A stretch of DNA of 64,000 bases from Pectobacterium carotovorum (GCF_900129615.1 NZ_FQWI01000003.1:434001-498000); one strand, 5' to 3'; positions 43,181 through 52,814 are shown, numbered from the stretch's first letter. Notes: generated by a model from the sequence alone, not told the origin. A program made the numbers and translations.

Positions 43181-44851
43181 ATGTTTAAGCGTATTAAAGT
43201 CATTACCATCCTTGTTATCTTATTGTTTGTTTTGGGGATATCTCAATTCTTAACCGGTGCGCTATCCGTTCGCGCACTGATTAACGACAGAGAGGGATTC
43301 CTTGTCTCCCAACGCTCTAACCAGAATGTAGCTGCCTTTACCGATGCATGGATTATGATGAATCAGACGCGCATCGCTATCGGTTCTATTATACAAAACA
43401 TGATGATGGGGAATGCGGATAAAGAGGCTATGCAGGCTCTTTTACAGCAAGCAAAATCGCAATTGGCCGCCTCAGAGAGTAGTTATAAACACTATTTGTC
43501 TCTGCCTAATACGCCCGGGTTGGATGAAGCATTATCCAAAAAGCTTGAGGCGAGCTATATCGCTTACGACAAGCTACTGAATGATATTGTGGATTCGCTT
43601 TCCGGTGGGTTAGCGGGGGCGGCGATGAAATTGAGTAGCGGTGCCACGCCGCTGAACGTGGCCATGCAGGACGCCTATATTACGTGGCGGGCGGCGCAAA
43701 ACCAGCTATCGGATGACGGGCTACAGGAGAACCACGCGGCATTTGAAACGATGCTGTGGCTTCTGGGTGCACTCTCTGTGGTTGTCGTGCTGGTGATTAT
43801 CCTCAGTTGGATCGGGTTGCAGCGTATTCTTTTGCACCCGCTGCGTACCCTCATGCGGCATATCAGCGCGATTGCCGAGGGCAATCTGACACATCCTATT
43901 GATGCGACCGGTCGCAATGAGATGAGCCAGCTTGCGGCAGGGCTACATCATATGCAGCAGTCATTAATCCGCACCGTCAGTCTGGTGCGCGACAGCTCCC
44001 ACTCCATCCACGCCGGAGCCAGTGAAATTTCGGTGGGCAGTAACGACCTGTCTTCGCGCACGGAGCAACAGGCCGCATCGCTACAGGAAACGGCGGCTAG
44101 CATGGAGCAACTGACCTCAACGGTGAAGCAGAACTCAGACAACGCGCGTCAGGCTACGCTGCTGGCAAAAAATGCGTCGGAAACGGCCAATAAAGGCGGC
44201 ACTGTCGTCGATAATGTTGTGAAAACGATGAATGAGATAGCCGACAGTTCACAAAAAATCGCCCACATCACCAGCGTGATTGATAGCATCGCCTTCCAAA
44301 CCAATATTCTGGCGCTGAATGCGGCGGTAGAAGCGGCGCGAGCAGGGGAGCAAGGGCGAGGTTTTGCCGTGGTGGCGGGTGAAGTGCGAACGCTGGCACA
44401 GCGCAGTGCGCAGGCTGCCAAAGAAATCAAAATGCTGATTGATGATTCGGTGAGCCGCACCAATACCGGCTCTTTACAGGTGAAAGACGCGGGTGACACG
44501 ATGAAAGAAATCGTCGGTGCGGTGAGCCGGGTAACGGATATCATGGGGGAAATCGCGTCGGCATCCGATGAGCAAAGCCGGGGGATTGATCAGGTCGGTC
44601 AGGCGGTCAATGAAATGGATCGTGTCACCCAGCAAAACGCCTCGCTGGTGGAAGAATCCGCGTCTGCCGCAGCGGCATTGGAAGAGCAGGCCAGATATTT
44701 ACAGAACGCGGTGGCGGTGTTCAAGATTGATCAGGCAGCAGCGCAGGAACATCGTGCCGAGCGAGCGCCTTCGCTTGCTGCATTACCAAAGTCACTGTTA
44801 CCTAAACCCGCCCATGCCGGGTCATCGAATGCAAATTGGGAAACGTTTTAG
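43181..44851 (+). CDS. Methyl-accepting chemotaxis protein (Tar/Tsr class)
   Basis: 556 residues: first membrane segment at about 8-28; a periplasmic four-helix-bundle ligand domain (about 30-190); second membrane segment (LLGALSVVVVLVIILSWIGL, about 193-213); a HAMP domain (about 215-268); methylation helices with EQQAASLQETAASMEQLT; and the conserved hairpin tip (ALNAAVEAARAGEQGRGFAVVAGEVR). It ends in NWETF, the CheR/CheB tether, so it is a high-abundance type receptor. The ligand is not predictable; the Tar arginine motif is not obvious. AGAGGG site before ATG. Single gene, not present in E. coli between ypfH and ypfN. Confidence 0.95.
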   Translation: MFKRIKVITILVILLFVLGISQFLTGALSVRALINDREGFLVSQRSNQNVAAFTDAWIMMNQTRIAIGSIIQNMMMGNADKEAMQALLQQAKSQLAASESSYKHYLSLPNTPGLDEALSKKLEASYIAYDKLLNDIVDSLSGGLAGAAMKLSSGATPLNVAMQDAYITWRAAQNQLSDDGLQENHAAFETMLWLLGALSVVVVLVIILSWIGLQRILLHPLRTLMRHISAIAEGNLTHPIDATGRNEMSQLAAGLHHMQQSLIRTVSLVRDSSHSIHAGASEISVGSNDLSSRTEQQAASLQETAASMEQLTSTVKQNSDNARQATLLAKNASETANKGGTVVDNVVKTMNEIADSSQKIAHITSVIDSIAFQTNILALNAAVEAARAGEQGRGFAVVAGEVRTLAQRSAQAAKEIKMLIDDSVSRTNTGSLQVKDAGDTMKEIVGAVSRVTDIMGEIASASDEQSRGIDQVGQAVNEMDRVTQQNASLVEESASAAAALEEQARYLQNAVAVFKIDQAAAQEHRAERAPSLAALPKSLLPKPAHAGSSNANWETF

Positions 44852-44901
44852 CGGAGATGAGTGTTTAACGGAAGTGAGTGTTCTAACGGAAATATAAGAA
44901 T

Positions 44902-44946
44902 CAAACCGCCCGCCGCGCGGGGCTTAGCTCGCGTGCAGGCGGTTTG
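44902..44946. terminator. Hairpin between the chemoreceptor and ypfN
   Basis: CAAACCGCC and GGCGGTTTG pair across 27 bases that contain a further GC-rich stem. It lies between convergent genes. The minus-strand exit reads GATTCTTATATTT. Confidence 0.6.
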
Positions 44947-44959
44947 GCGATGATAGATG

Positions 44960-45154
44960 TCAGGGTTTTTTCTTCGGCCAGTCTTCGTCTTCTTCCTTGT
45001 CCCACTTGTCGTTGTTGTCACGGTGCGGGGGCAATTTCGGTTTGTTGAGCAGAAAACGCGTATGGTCAACGTTGCGCAATTCTTTGATGCCGTTAATCAG
45101 CATGCCTATCAGGACAATCAAAATTATCCACCAGTAATCAGCCAGCCATGCCAT
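44960..45154 (-). CDS. ypfN: Small membrane protein YpfN (UPF0370)
   Basis: A 64-residue protein with one membrane segment ([16 protein letters not shown]) near the N-terminus. [27 protein letters not shown] and an acidic/Lys tail follow, matching the E. coli YpfN pattern almost motif by motif. Function unknown. It starts 2 bp after the stop of the M15 peptidase gene and belongs to the dapE transcription unit. Confidence 0.92.
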   Translation of the reverse strand: MAWLADYWWIILIVLIGMLINGIKELRNVDHTRFLLNKPKLPPHRDNNDKWDKEEDEDWPKKKP

Positions 45155-45156
45155 GG

Positions 45157-45831
45157 TTACGCCTCATCAACATTATGAATATAACGGGTAAACAGCTGCG
45201 GCAAGTTCTGGCAAAGCCAGTGGTAGCCTGCAATGTCTTCATTTTGCCAGGCGGCAAGAATGAGGTCGGGTGTAAGCTGTTCTTCCGCATACTGTGCTAG
45301 TGGATAATAGCTGATATGCCAGAGTTCGGCTGCGACACCGCCGAGATCGTGCGCATAAGGCCGATAAAAACCGTATTCATGCATGTGTGCACTCAGCCAC
45401 GCGTTCAGTGCGGCAAAGTAACCGCCTTCTTCATATTCCCACGGCTCCAACTGGAGCGAACGGCCTGCGGGTAATAAATCGGGATCGTAGATATCAAGAT
45501 CGCTGCCCCAATGGTGGCGGCTGGAACCGGGCATGGCGGACCAGCGCAGAATCGCTTCACAGCGCTCGCCTTCGTCCAGAGATAACACGTCCAGCGGCTG
45601 GCTGTTGGCATCCATAACGGGACGTTCGCCGCGAAATTTGCCATTCCAGATCTGACGCTGGCGCTCGAAATCACGAAACGTGCTGGCGGGCTGTAGGTTA
45701 AATCCCGCCGCTTTTGCCGCCTGCTGTAGCGCCAGAAACGCGGTTACCGCCTCCGGCTGAAGACGATGGTGGTTGTGTAAAGCGACCAGATGCTGGTCGC
45801 TTTTACCGGTTAACGTAGCTGGCGTCATCAT
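45157..45831 (-). CDS. M15-family (VanY/DdpX-type) metallopeptidase
   Basis: About 224 residues with the zinc motifs of D-Ala-D-Ala carboxypeptidases: [14 protein letters not shown] (SxHxxGxAxD type) and ELWHISY with the catalytic Glu and third ligand His. The start is ATG 45831 (or 45828), overlapping the dapE stop as ATGA; the longer frame runs inside dapE and is rejected. No signal peptide is visible, so a cytoplasmic role, perhaps in muropeptide recycling, is more likely than action on the cell wall. This is inference. It sits between dapE and ypfN, where E. coli has no such gene. Confidence 0.85.
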   Translation of the reverse strand: MMTPATLTGKSDQHLVALHNHHRLQPEAVTAFLALQQAAKAAGFNLQPASTFRDFERQRQIWNGKFRGERPVMDANSQPLDVLSLDEGERCEAILRWSAMPGSSRHHWGSDLDIYDPDLLPAGRSLQLEPWEYEEGGYFAALNAWLSAHMHEYGFYRPYAHDLGGVAAELWHISYYPLAQYAEEQLTPDLILAAWQNEDIAGYHWLCQNLPQLFTRYIHNVDEA

Positions 45832-46955
45832 GCGATGAGCTGCTCCATAATGCGCTGATACATGCGGCTCAGTAGCTGTAGGTCTGCTGCGCTGACGCAT
45901 TCATCGACTTTGTGAATCGTGGCATTGACGGGCCCAAGTTCAACGACCTGCGCGCCCATACGAGCAATGAAACGGCCATCGGAGGTGCCGCCGGTGGTCA
46001 GCAACTCTGGCGTAACCTCGTTGTAATGTTTGACGGCATTCACCACGGCATCGACCAGCTCGCCGCGTGCGGTCAGGAATGGCTGGCCGGAAAGCTTCCA
46101 GTCGATGGTGTAATTAAGCTGGTGGCGATCCAATAATTCAGCCACGCGCTGCTGGATTAACACATCCGTCAATTCGGTGCTGAAGCGGAAATTGAACTGC
46201 ACAAATAGCTCACCGGGGATGATGTTATTGCTGCCGGTGCCAGCCTGAATATTGGCGATTTGCATCGTGGTTGGCGGGAAGAAATCGTTGCCCTGATCCC
46301 ACTCGGTGGCGATCAACTCGTTAAGCGCCGGAGCTGCACGGTGAACGGGGTTGTCTGCCAGATGAGGGTAGGCAACGTGCCCTTGTACGCCGTGTACGCG
46401 CAGATTCGCGGTGATAGAGCCACGACGGCCGTTTTTTACCACATCACCCACAACATGCGTACTGGACGGCTCGCCGACCAGACAGTAGTCCAGCCGCTCG
46501 TTGCGTGCCATCAGCGCCTCAACCACTTTTACGGTGCCGTTAACGGCGCTGGCTTCTTCGTCCGAGGTAATCAGGAACGCCAGACGCCCTTGATGATTCG
46601 GATGGGCTGCGACAAAGCGCTCGGCGGCAATCACCATCGCAGCCAGTGAACCTTTCATGTCCGCCGCGCCGCGACCGTACAGCATGCCGTCACGGATGAT
46701 GGGTTCAAACGGTGGATGCTGCCAGTAGCTTTCATCACCGCTGGGAACCACATCGGTGTGTCCGGCGAAGGCCAGCGTTTTCCCTGTGCCGCGCCATGCC
46801 CAGAAATTCTGGGTATCGCCAAAATCCATCGCTTCGACGGTAAAGCCAATCGCCGTCAGGCGTTCAATCATGAGCGCTTGGCAACCCTCGTCATTCGGGC
46901 TGAGGGAAGGGCGTTTAATTAGCTGTTGAGCGAGTTCTATGACTGGGCAAGACAC
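45828..46955 (-). CDS. dapE: Succinyl-diaminopimelate desuccinylase DapE
   Basis: 375 residues from the GTG at 46955, equal to E. coli; the upstream frame lies inside yffB and is excluded. A di-zinc M20 hydrolase that frees L,L-DAP from its N-succinyl form for lysine and peptidoglycan. Motifs: [35 protein letters not shown] with the catalytic Glu, GEPSST, and TGGTSDGRF near the C-terminus. GGAG sits in the last codons of yffB, from which dapE is separated by 1 bp. Complements dapA at 19.7 kb. Confidence 0.96.
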   Translation of the reverse strand: MSCPVIELAQQLIKRPSLSPNDEGCQALMIERLTAIGFTVEAMDFGDTQNFWAWRGTGKTLAFAGHTDVVPSGDESYWQHPPFEPIIRDGMLYGRGAADMKGSLAAMVIAAERFVAAHPNHQGRLAFLITSDEEASAVNGTVKVVEALMARNERLDYCLVGEPSSTHVVGDVVKNGRRGSITANLRVHGVQGHVAYPHLADNPVHRAAPALNELIATEWDQGNDFFPPTTMQIANIQAGTGSNNIIPGELFVQFNFRFSTELTDVLIQQRVAELLDRHQLNYTIDWKLSGQPFLTARGELVDAVVNAVKHYNEVTPELLTTGGTSDGRFIARMGAQVVELGPVNATIHKVDECVSAADLQLLSRMYQRIMEQLIA

Positions 46956-46956
46956 G

Positions 46957-47334
46957 TTATTTGTTCTCCGCAATAAATTTCTGGTAGCTGTCGATACTGA
47001 AACCAAGCAGCACGTGGCCGTCATCGGTCATCAGCAACGGCCGTTTAATCACTGCTGGCTGCTCCAGCATCAGGTTTTTGGCGGCCTCTGCGCTGTCGCT
47101 GGTATCGCTGTTGATCTGTTCACGCAATTCTTCGCTGAGCTTACGCCATGTCGTTCCGCGCGTGTTGAGTAAGGCCTGAAACCCCAGTTGGTCGATAAAA
47201 CGCTGTAGCTGCTGTTCATCCAGACCGTCGGCACGGTAGTCATGGAAGCGATACGCCACTTGCTGATCGTCCAGCCAGCGGCGCGCTTTCTTTATAGTGT
47301 CACAGTTTTTGATGCCGTACATGGTCAGCGCCAT
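46957..47334 (-). CDS. yffB: ArsC/Spx-family protein YffB
   Basis: 125 residues; thioredoxin-like fold with [21 protein letters not shown] (Cys in NCDTIKKA) and [15 protein letters not shown], then [19 protein letters not shown]. Orthologue of E. coli YffB, which binds glutathione but has no settled function. Translationally coupled to dapE as in E. coli. The ATG at 47334 follows AAGGA at about 10 bp; an ATG four codons later is possible. Confidence 0.92.
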   Translation of the reverse strand: MALTMYGIKNCDTIKKARRWLDDQQVAYRFHDYRADGLDEQQLQRFIDQLGFQALLNTRGTTWRKLSEELREQINSDTSDSAEAAKNLMLEQPAVIKRPLLMTDDGHVLLGFSIDSYQKFIAENK

Positions 47335-47509
47335 AGGGGTAAAATCCTTTCTGCTTATTGGGTTGCATGACGATTGCTGTTCAGGACGGCACGCCCTGAC
47401 TGAGCCTAATCGTGCGATAGCCCAGCATGCCGAAAAAAGGCGGGGAGATCTACTGTGAACTGTGTTGCAGAAATGTGAGGAAGTATGATTTTTATACTTT
47501 CATAACACT

Positions 47510-47538
47510 TTTCCCTGATTAAAAAGTGTGCATATAAT
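47510..47538 (+). promoter_or_regulatory. Probable sigma-70 promoter of ypfM
   Basis: A perfect -10 TATAAT is at 47533-47538, 30 bp before the ypfM start; the -35 region (about 47510) is poor. Confidence 0.5.
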
Positions 47539-47567
47539 GCGTCGCCGTTAATCACCAAGAGGTTCGC

Positions 47568-47627
47568 ATGGTAGAAGTAGAAGTGAGTACTTGGAAAGAT
47601 TTTATTGAAGCAATGTTACGTAAATAA
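47568..47627 (+). CDS. ypfM: Small protein YpfM
   Basis: A 19-residue peptide, MVEVEVSTWKDFIEAMLRK, closely matching E. coli YpfM (MIERELGNWKDFIEVMLRK), a small protein shown to be made in E. coli. It has an AGAGG site 5 bp before the ATG, a TATAAT upstream and its own terminator. It lies upstream of and divergent from yffB, the same place as in E. coli. Amphipathic helix likely; function unknown. Confidence 0.9.
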   Translation: MVEVEVSTWKDFIEAMLRK

Positions 47628-47683
47628 TAACGAGAAGTACTGTTAGCCATTGCATACCATACCAGGAATAAAATCATACGAAT

Positions 47684-47720
47684 AAAGCAGTGTTGAGTCT
47701 CTCAATACTGCTTTTTTTCT
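47684..47720 (+). terminator. Terminator of ypfM
   Basis: AAGCAGTGTTGAG-TCT-CTCAATACTGCTT (one G-T pair) is followed by seven T residues. Confidence 0.88.
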
Positions 47721-47797
47721 TTGTAAAAAGGGGAAACCTGAGTAAATAAAAGAGGCTATTATTAGTTTGCGTATGAATTTTATTTTATCTAGCTAAT

Positions 47798-48508
47798 TCA
47801 TGACGATGGCTGACTAAGCGCAAATTTCGCTGCGGCAATCGCGTGGAGCCTGCTGGTATCAAAAAGAGGAACCTTCGCATCCTGAGCACTGATTAATAGC
47901 GGGATCTCCGTACAACCCAAAATGATGCCTTCCGCGCCTTGCTGTTCAAGCTGCTGGATAATGTCCCGATAGATCTGCCTTGATGCGTCATTAATGTTCC
48001 CCAGACACAGTTCGTCGTAAATGATGCGATTAACGGCTTCTTTCCCCTCATGGTCAGGAACCATCACCTTCACGCCAAATCGTTCCTGAATGCGCTGGCG
48101 ATAGAAATCCTGCTCCATTGTGTAGCGGGTTCCAAGCAAACCGACTTTCTTCAATCCATGTTGTTTCAGGCTGGTACCGGTGGCATCGGCAATATGCAAA
48201 AGGGGAAGCTGGCAGGCCCGTTCAACGTCATCGGCCACTTTATGCATGGTGTTGGTACAGATGACGATCGCCTCTGCGCCTGCCTGACGTAATCCTACTG
48301 CGATATTGCTGAGTACAGCGGCTGACTGCTCCCAATCACCTTGTGACTGCAACCGTTCGATTTCGTGGAAATCGACGCTGTGCAGGATAATTTTGGCGGA
48401 GTGCAGACCGCCAAGTTGGCTTTTCACATACTCGTTGATAATGCGGTAATACGGGATGGTGGATTCCCAACTCATGCCCCCGATCAGACCCAGCGTTTTG
48501 CTTACCAT
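47798..48508 (-). CDS. Aspartate/glutamate racemase family protein
   Basis: A 236-residue member of the Asp/Glu racemase superfamily (YgeA-like). LGLIGGMSWESTIPYYRIIN opens the first domain; the two catalytic cysteines lie in VICTNTMHK and LGCTEIPLL, each at the end of a homologous half. It should interconvert L- and D-amino acids without a cofactor. The particular substrate (Asp, Glu or broad, as in YgeA) is uncertain. ATG 48508 follows AAGGAAGG; the ATG at 48523 overlaps that ribosome site. It sits at the joint between two E. coli-like blocks. Monocistronic. Confidence 0.88.
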   Translation of the reverse strand: MVSKTLGLIGGMSWESTIPYYRIINEYVKSQLGGLHSAKIILHSVDFHEIERLQSQGDWEQSAAVLSNIAVGLRQAGAEAIVICTNTMHKVADDVERACQLPLLHIADATGTSLKQHGLKKVGLLGTRYTMEQDFYRQRIQERFGVKVMVPDHEGKEAVNRIIYDELCLGNINDASRQIYRDIIQQLEQQGAEGIILGCTEIPLLISAQDAKVPLFDTSRLHAIAAAKFALSQPSS

Positions 48509-48725
48509 AGTGCCTTCCTTCATATCGTAAAAAGTGATGAATTGGCCAGAACTGAACTCTCTGCGTTCTGCATCGGGTTAAAATAGGACAGCGGAGTTGC
48601 GCGGTATACATTTTTAGCGACTTTTATCACTTTTTATCCAACTTCAACTGGACAAAAGGCCAATCTATTGTTGTACTGTACCTGACACAGATTTTGTGTC
48701 TTTCATTCATGTAAAGGTAAGTTTG

Positions 48726-48935
48726 ATGTCTAAGATTAAAGGTAGTGTTAAGTGGTTCAATGAGTCTAAAGGCTTCGGTTTCATCACTCCTGAAGATGGT
48801 AGCAAAGACGTGTTCGTACACTTCTCTGCCATCCAGAGCAATGGTTTCAAAACTCTGGCTGAAGGTCAGCGTGTAGAGTTCGAAATCACTGACGGTGCCA
48901 AAGGTCCTTCAGCTGCTAACGTTAACGCTATTTAA
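48726..48935 (+). CDS. cspE: Cold-shock family RNA chaperone CspE
   Basis: 69 residues, [23 protein letters not shown] with RNP1 (KGFGFI) and RNP2 (VFVHF), differing from E. coli CspE at only a few positions (for example S7, S38, D56). It binds single-stranded RNA, counteracts hairpins and acts as an antiterminator. The start is ATG 48726; the short upstream frame is not conserved. crcB follows convergently, as in E. coli. Confidence 0.96.
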   Translation: MSKIKGSVKWFNESKGFGFITPEDGSKDVFVHFSAIQSNGFKTLAEGQRVEFEITDGAKGPSAANVNAI

Positions 48936-48952
48936 TTATACCGATTTCGTGA

Positions 48953-48979
48953 AAAACCCGCCGATGGCGGGTTTTTTTT
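48953..48979 (+). terminator. Terminator of cspE
   Basis: AAAAACCCGCC-GAT-GGCGGGTTTTTTTT, strong and near-perfect, 17 bp after the stop. Confidence 0.92.
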
Positions 48980-49016
48980 GCTTTATTTTCCACGTGCTAT
49001 CAATTTCCACATGACA

Positions 49017-49400
49017 TCAGTGCGTTGTCACCCACGTGACCAGAGTAAACGCCAGTGCGGTCATGAGCAACGAACCCGCCAGATTCAACAACACATGCAA
49101 CCCCGCCGCCGCTAGCTGCCCGCTTTGTAGGAACATGACGACTTCAGCAGAAAAGGTCGAAAACGTCGTTAATCCGCCGCACAGTCCGGTGGTAATCAAT
49201 ATTTTCCAGTCTTGATCGAGATGAGGATGGCGCAGGAAGAAGGCTAACGCGCCGCCAATAACGAAAGCACCAATCAGGTTGGCAAGCAGCGTGCCCAGCG
49301 GCAGCGTTGGATACAGATTGTTAAACTTCACACCAAGCTGCCAGCGCGCCACGCTACCGACTCCGCCACCAATAAATACCGCGAGTAATGTACTAAACAT
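49017..49400 (-). CDS. crcB: Fluoride-specific ion channel CrcB/FluC
   Basis: A 127-residue membrane protein with four hydrophobic segments. [24 protein letters not shown] (the conserved Asn) and [16 protein letters not shown] (the Phe-box and Na-site loop) mark the Fluc family, which exports fluoride passively as a dual-topology dimer. Start at ATG 49400, giving the E. coli length; the frame open to 49502 crosses the riboswitch and is rejected. Expression is likely switched by the fluoride aptamer in its leader. Confidence 0.95.
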   Translation of the reverse strand: MFSTLLAVFIGGGVGSVARWQLGVKFNNLYPTLPLGTLLANLIGAFVIGGALAFFLRHPHLDQDWKILITTGLCGGLTTFSTFSAEVVMFLQSGQLAAAGLHVLLNLAGSLLMTALAFTLVTWVTTH

Positions 49401-49487
49401 AGAAACCTTTCTTGGGTTGCTTTTACCTAGATTGTTTTTGCGATCTCGGAGAGTGTTGGGCAGGACGCTACGCCCTCTCTGCGAGGT

Positions 49488-49583
49488 GGACGTAGACATC
49501 ATTAGCCGAGTGGCGGTTGTACCCTGTTTTTAAGGCTGTCAGCGTTTTGGCTGCGCGAGGGTAGGGAGGAATGTCATCTCCGC
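49488..49583 (-). ncRNA. Fluoride riboswitch (crcB motif)
   Basis: On the minus strand the leader reads GGAGATGACATTCCTCC (49581-49565), then after a linker ACAACCGCC, then GGCTAATGATGTCTACG. This is the crcB-motif aptamer; the well-known Pseudomonas syringae sequence has GGAGATGGCATTCCTCC and CTGATGATGCCTAC. The G-to-A change in the first strand (GGCAT to GACAT) is matched by a C-to-T change in the second (ATGCC to ATGTC), which keeps the pairing. The linker is longer than usual and contains its own stem (TACCCT/AGGGTA). A further GGGC/GCCC hairpin before crcB may be the expression platform. Part of the 693-bp crcB-tatE gap. Confidence 0.88.
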
Positions 49584-49734
49584 TTTAGTAGGGAAAGTGT
49601 ACGCCGTCAGGCGGGATTTTTGTAGTGATGTCGGGGCGAAAGTTGTAAAGCAATCTGAATGCGGGCGAAAGCACTTTTGCCGCGTCTTACTTTGTTACAG
49701 ATGGAGATTGTGTCCTTGCTGCATAAGGTTTTAC

Positions 49735-50000
<266 letters not shown>

Positions 50001-50093
50001 AGCACTGAAGATTTTTTCTACAGCGTGCTTTGTAGAGAAGAGAATAGTCTCGTTTGCTGGCGTCTCCAGCCTCTGTAAATCAGGTAGGTTTGT

Positions 50094-50291
50094 ATGGAAG
50101 GTATCAGTATTGCCAAGCTGTTGGTGATTGGCGCATTAATCATTCTGCTGTTCGGTACGAATAAACTTCGTAGCCTCGGCGGTGACTTGGGCGCGGCGAT
50201 TAAAGGCTTCAAGAAGGCGATGAATGACGATCAACCGGCGAAGACGGATGATACGACAGCGCTGAATGATTCTTCTCGTAAAGAATCCTGA
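50094..50291 (+). CDS. tatE: Twin-arginine translocase subunit TatE
   Basis: 65 residues: one membrane helix ([23 protein letters not shown]) with the FGTNKLR hinge, then the amphipathic [18 protein letters not shown] and a polar tail. This is the TatA/E family; the locus next to lipA identifies TatE, the minor TatA-like pore component. Start ATG 50094; CAGGTAGG-type site upstream. Terminator follows. Confidence 0.94.
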   Translation: MEGISIAKLLVIGALIILLFGTNKLRSLGGDLGAAIKGFKKAMNDDQPAKTDDTTALNDSSRKES

Positions 50292-50308
50292 TCGCATCTC
50301 ACACAGCA

Positions 50309-50339
50309 AAACGGACGGCAATAGCCGTCCGTTTTTTAT
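50309..50339 (+). terminator. Terminator of tatE, possibly shared with lipA
   Basis: ACGGACGGC-AATA-GCCGTCCGT is flanked by AAA and TTTTTT. It lies between convergent tatE and lipA. Confidence 0.88.
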
Positions 50340-50373
50340 TCCACACAAAAAATGTGTAAATATGTATGAGCGC

Positions 50374-51339
50374 TTATTTTACTTCGATGCCCCTTGCCTG
50401 TAGGTCGGCATGGTAGGACGAGCGAACAAATGGACCGCAGGCAGCGTGGGTAAAGCCCATCGCCATCGCTTCGGCCTTCATCTCATCGAACTCATCTGGG
50501 CTGACGTAGCGCTGTACTGGCAGGTGATGGCGGCTCGGCTGTAAATATTGTCCCAGCGTCAGCATCGTCACACCGTGGCGGCGCAGGTCACGCATCACTT
50601 CCACGATTTCAGCATTGGTTTCCCCCAATCCAACCATCAGGCCAGATTTGGTTGGGATATCTGGATGCGCTTTTTTGAAGTTTTCCAGCAGCTTCAGTGA
50701 CCACTCATAGTTCGCACCAGGACGAACCTGACGGTAAACGCGCGGTACGTTTTCCAGATTGTGGTTGAACACATCTGGCGGTGTGGCGGTCAGGATCTCT
50801 AACGCGCGATCCATACGACCACGGAAGTCTGGCACCAGCGTTTCGATGCGGATATTCGGGTTCTTGCGGCGAATAGCGCTAATGCAGTCTGCAAAGTGCT
50901 GGGCTCCACCGTCGCGCAGATCATCACGGTCAACGGAGGTGATCACGACATAGCGTAAGCCCATGTCATGGATGGTCTGTGCCAGTTTCTCAGGCTCATT
51001 GGCATCCGGCGTAAGCGGGCGGCCGTGGGCAACGTCACAGAACGGGCAGCGACGCGTACAAATGGCGCCCAGAATCATGAAGGTGGCGGTACCGTGGTTG
51101 AAACACTCCGCCAGATTCGGACAGGACGCTTCTTCGCAAACTGAGTGCAACCCGTTTTTGCGCATGGCCGCTTTGATTCCCTGAATACGGCTTGAATCCG
51201 CCGGAAGCTTAATCTTCATCCATTCAGGTTTGCGCAGAAGCTCTTGGCGTTCGGTGACGACGGTACGTACCGGGATTAGCGCCATCTTATCGGCATCGCG
51301 GTATTTAACGCCGCGTTCGATCTGAATCGGTTTACTCAT
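50374..51339 (-). CDS. lipA: Lipoyl synthase LipA
   Basis: A 321-residue radical-SAM enzyme that inserts two sulfurs into protein-bound octanoate. It has the auxiliary cluster cysteines [12 protein letters not shown], the radical-SAM CTRRCPFC motif, and the C-terminal RSSYHAD. Same length as E. coli. Together with LipB it makes the lipoyl groups of pyruvate and 2-oxoglutarate dehydrogenases and GcvH. The 227-bp upstream gap to lipB is AT-rich and lacks the LysR-type ybeF gene found there in E. coli. Confidence 0.97.
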   Translation of the reverse strand: MSKPIQIERGVKYRDADKMALIPVRTVVTERQELLRKPEWMKIKLPADSSRIQGIKAAMRKNGLHSVCEEASCPNLAECFNHGTATFMILGAICTRRCPFCDVAHGRPLTPDANEPEKLAQTIHDMGLRYVVITSVDRDDLRDGGAQHFADCISAIRRKNPNIRIETLVPDFRGRMDRALEILTATPPDVFNHNLENVPRVYRQVRPGANYEWSLKLLENFKKAHPDIPTKSGLMVGLGETNAEIVEVMRDLRRHGVTMLTLGQYLQPSRHHLPVQRYVSPDEFDEMKAEAMAMGFTHAACGPFVRSSYHADLQARGIEVK

Positions 51340-51566
51340 GTTTGCGTAAGTTCCAGTTCTGAATCGTTTCTTTAAATTTGTAATTCAAATTCAAAGGATT
51401 ATGTTTTTAGTTAAACTTTTTTTTAAAAAACTATAAAAATTATATCATCTTGCCTAACCACAATCAGCCTTTGCGCGATCAAAATGAAGAAATTATGTGA
51501 ATAAAATGTAATTTATCAAAAAACGATCGTCTAACTGACTGATTTTTATTAACAGGATGAAATGCA

Positions 51567-52250
51567 TTAACCAGGAAGCGGCTCACCCTGAACGTCCAGA
51601 TTCCACGAAACAAATTCGGGTGCGGAATAGCCGACTAACTGCAAAAAGGTGTTCACCAGCACGGGGGCGGTGTCATCCAACGTGACGCCCGGCACCAGAT
51701 CGCTGATTTGCGTCATTTCCATTCCAGCGTAACCACACGGGTTGATACGCAGGAAAGGGGAGAGATCCATGGCAATGTTGAGCGCCAGCCCGTGGAAAGA
51801 GCAGCCTTTGCGAATACGCAGTCCTAACGAACAGATTTTACGTTCGCCTACATAGACGCCGGGTGCATCAGGGCGCGCATGGGCTTCAATCTGGAAGTGT
51901 GCCAGCGTGCCAATCACGGTGTTTTCGATGGCGGTGACGAGCTGGCGAACGCCGAGCTTGCGACGCTTCAGGTCAATCAACACGTACATGACCTGCTGAC
52001 CGGGGCCGTGGTAGGTTACCTGACCGCCTCTGTCGCTCTGAATCACGGGAATATCGCCGGGCATGAGGACATGTTCGGCTTTGCCTGCCTGACCCTGTGT
52101 GAATACGCGGGGATGCTGAACCAGCCAGATTTCATCTGGGGTTTTATCATCACGTCGGTCGGTGAAATTATGCATCGCCAGAGAGACGGGTTCATACGGC
52201 TGTACGTCAAATTGGCGTACGATGATCTTATCCTGTAGCAAGTGTGTCAT
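51567..52250 (-). CDS. lipB: Octanoyl-[ACP]:protein octanoyltransferase LipB
   Basis: 227 residues; moves octanoate from ACP to lipoyl domains. [21 protein letters not shown] is the substrate-pocket signature, with the catalytic Lys in [23 protein letters not shown] and the acyl-binding Cys in [12 protein letters not shown]. It has a slightly longer tail than E. coli LipB (213). Start ATG 52250 with only a weak CTGAAG site. Transcribed after ybeD. Confidence 0.95.
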   Translation of the reverse strand: MTHLLQDKIIVRQFDVQPYEPVSLAMHNFTDRRDDKTPDEIWLVQHPRVFTQGQAGKAEHVLMPGDIPVIQSDRGGQVTYHGPGQQVMYVLIDLKRRKLGVRQLVTAIENTVIGTLAHFQIEAHARPDAPGVYVGERKICSLGLRIRKGCSFHGLALNIAMDLSPFLRINPCGYAGMEMTQISDLVPGVTLDDTAPVLVNTFLQLVGYSAPEFVSWNLDVQGEPLPG

Positions 52251-52305
52251 CTTCAGGTTAAGGAAAGGTGGGGGAGATTATAACGGCGGGAAGCGTCAGC
52301 GAACA

Positions 52306-52433
52306 GTCCTATGCAAAACTATGCGGTATAAAACTATGTAGTATAAAACTATGCCGCATTCGCCAATTTTCCCGCCCGTTCTTCTTACAGCTCGATGCTT
52401 ACAGAACTATATGCCTTACAGAACCATGCGCAC
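52306..52433 (-). repeat. Degenerate 15-17-bp repeats copying the 3' end of ybeD
   Basis: On the minus strand the ybeD end GCATGGTTCTGTAAG is followed by GCATATAGTTCTGTAAG and CATCGAGCTGTAAG. After about 28 bases come GGCATAGTTTTATAC, TACATAGTTTTATAC and CGCATAGTTTTGCATAG. These look like successive slipped copies of the terminal codons and stop of ybeD, inside the 165-bp ybeD-lipB gap. Confidence 0.65.
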
Positions 52434-52679
52434 GATGTCGATGTTGCCCAGTTCTTCGTACAGCGTTTCCACCTGCTCAATGTGAGTCGCCGTGATGGTG
52501 ATGGAAACCGAGTGATAATTCCCTTTGCTGCTGGGTTTGATCTGCGGCGTGTAGTCGCCTGGCGCATGACGCTGTACCACTTCAACGACCAGATCGACTA
52601 ACTCTGGTTTTGCCTCGCCCATGACTTTGTAGGTAAAAACACAGGGGAATTCAAGCAGTTCGTTTAATTTGGTTTTCAT
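52416..52679 (-). CDS. ybeD: YbeD (UPF0250, DUF493) protein
   Basis: 87 residues, [36 protein letters not shown] then [22 protein letters not shown], ending [10 protein letters not shown]; a small ferredoxin-like fold resembling ACT domains. Same length and sequence pattern as E. coli YbeD. Function unknown, though its steady place next to lipB hints at a link with lipoate or regulation. The 3' end is duplicated downstream. Confidence 0.94.
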   Translation of the reverse strand: MKTKLNELLEFPCVFTYKVMGEAKPELVDLVVEVVQRHAPGDYTPQIKPSSKGNYHSVSITITATHIEQVETLYEELGNIDIVRMVL

Positions 52680-52743
52680 TTGCGCTCCAGAGAGGATAAT
52701 ACAACGGTATTAGCACTGACATAACGACATTATACTAAAAAAT

Positions 52744-52770
52744 ATAACTCCCGCGTTGTGCGGGAGTTAT
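52744..52770 (-). terminator. Terminator of dacA
   Basis: ATAACTCCCGC and GCGGGAGTTAT form an 11-bp perfect stem; on the minus strand it is followed by ATTTTTT. Confidence 0.9.
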
Positions 52771-52814
52771 GGATGGTATCTATATGGGGGCGTTTTGGCC
52801 CCATACAAGGGGGA

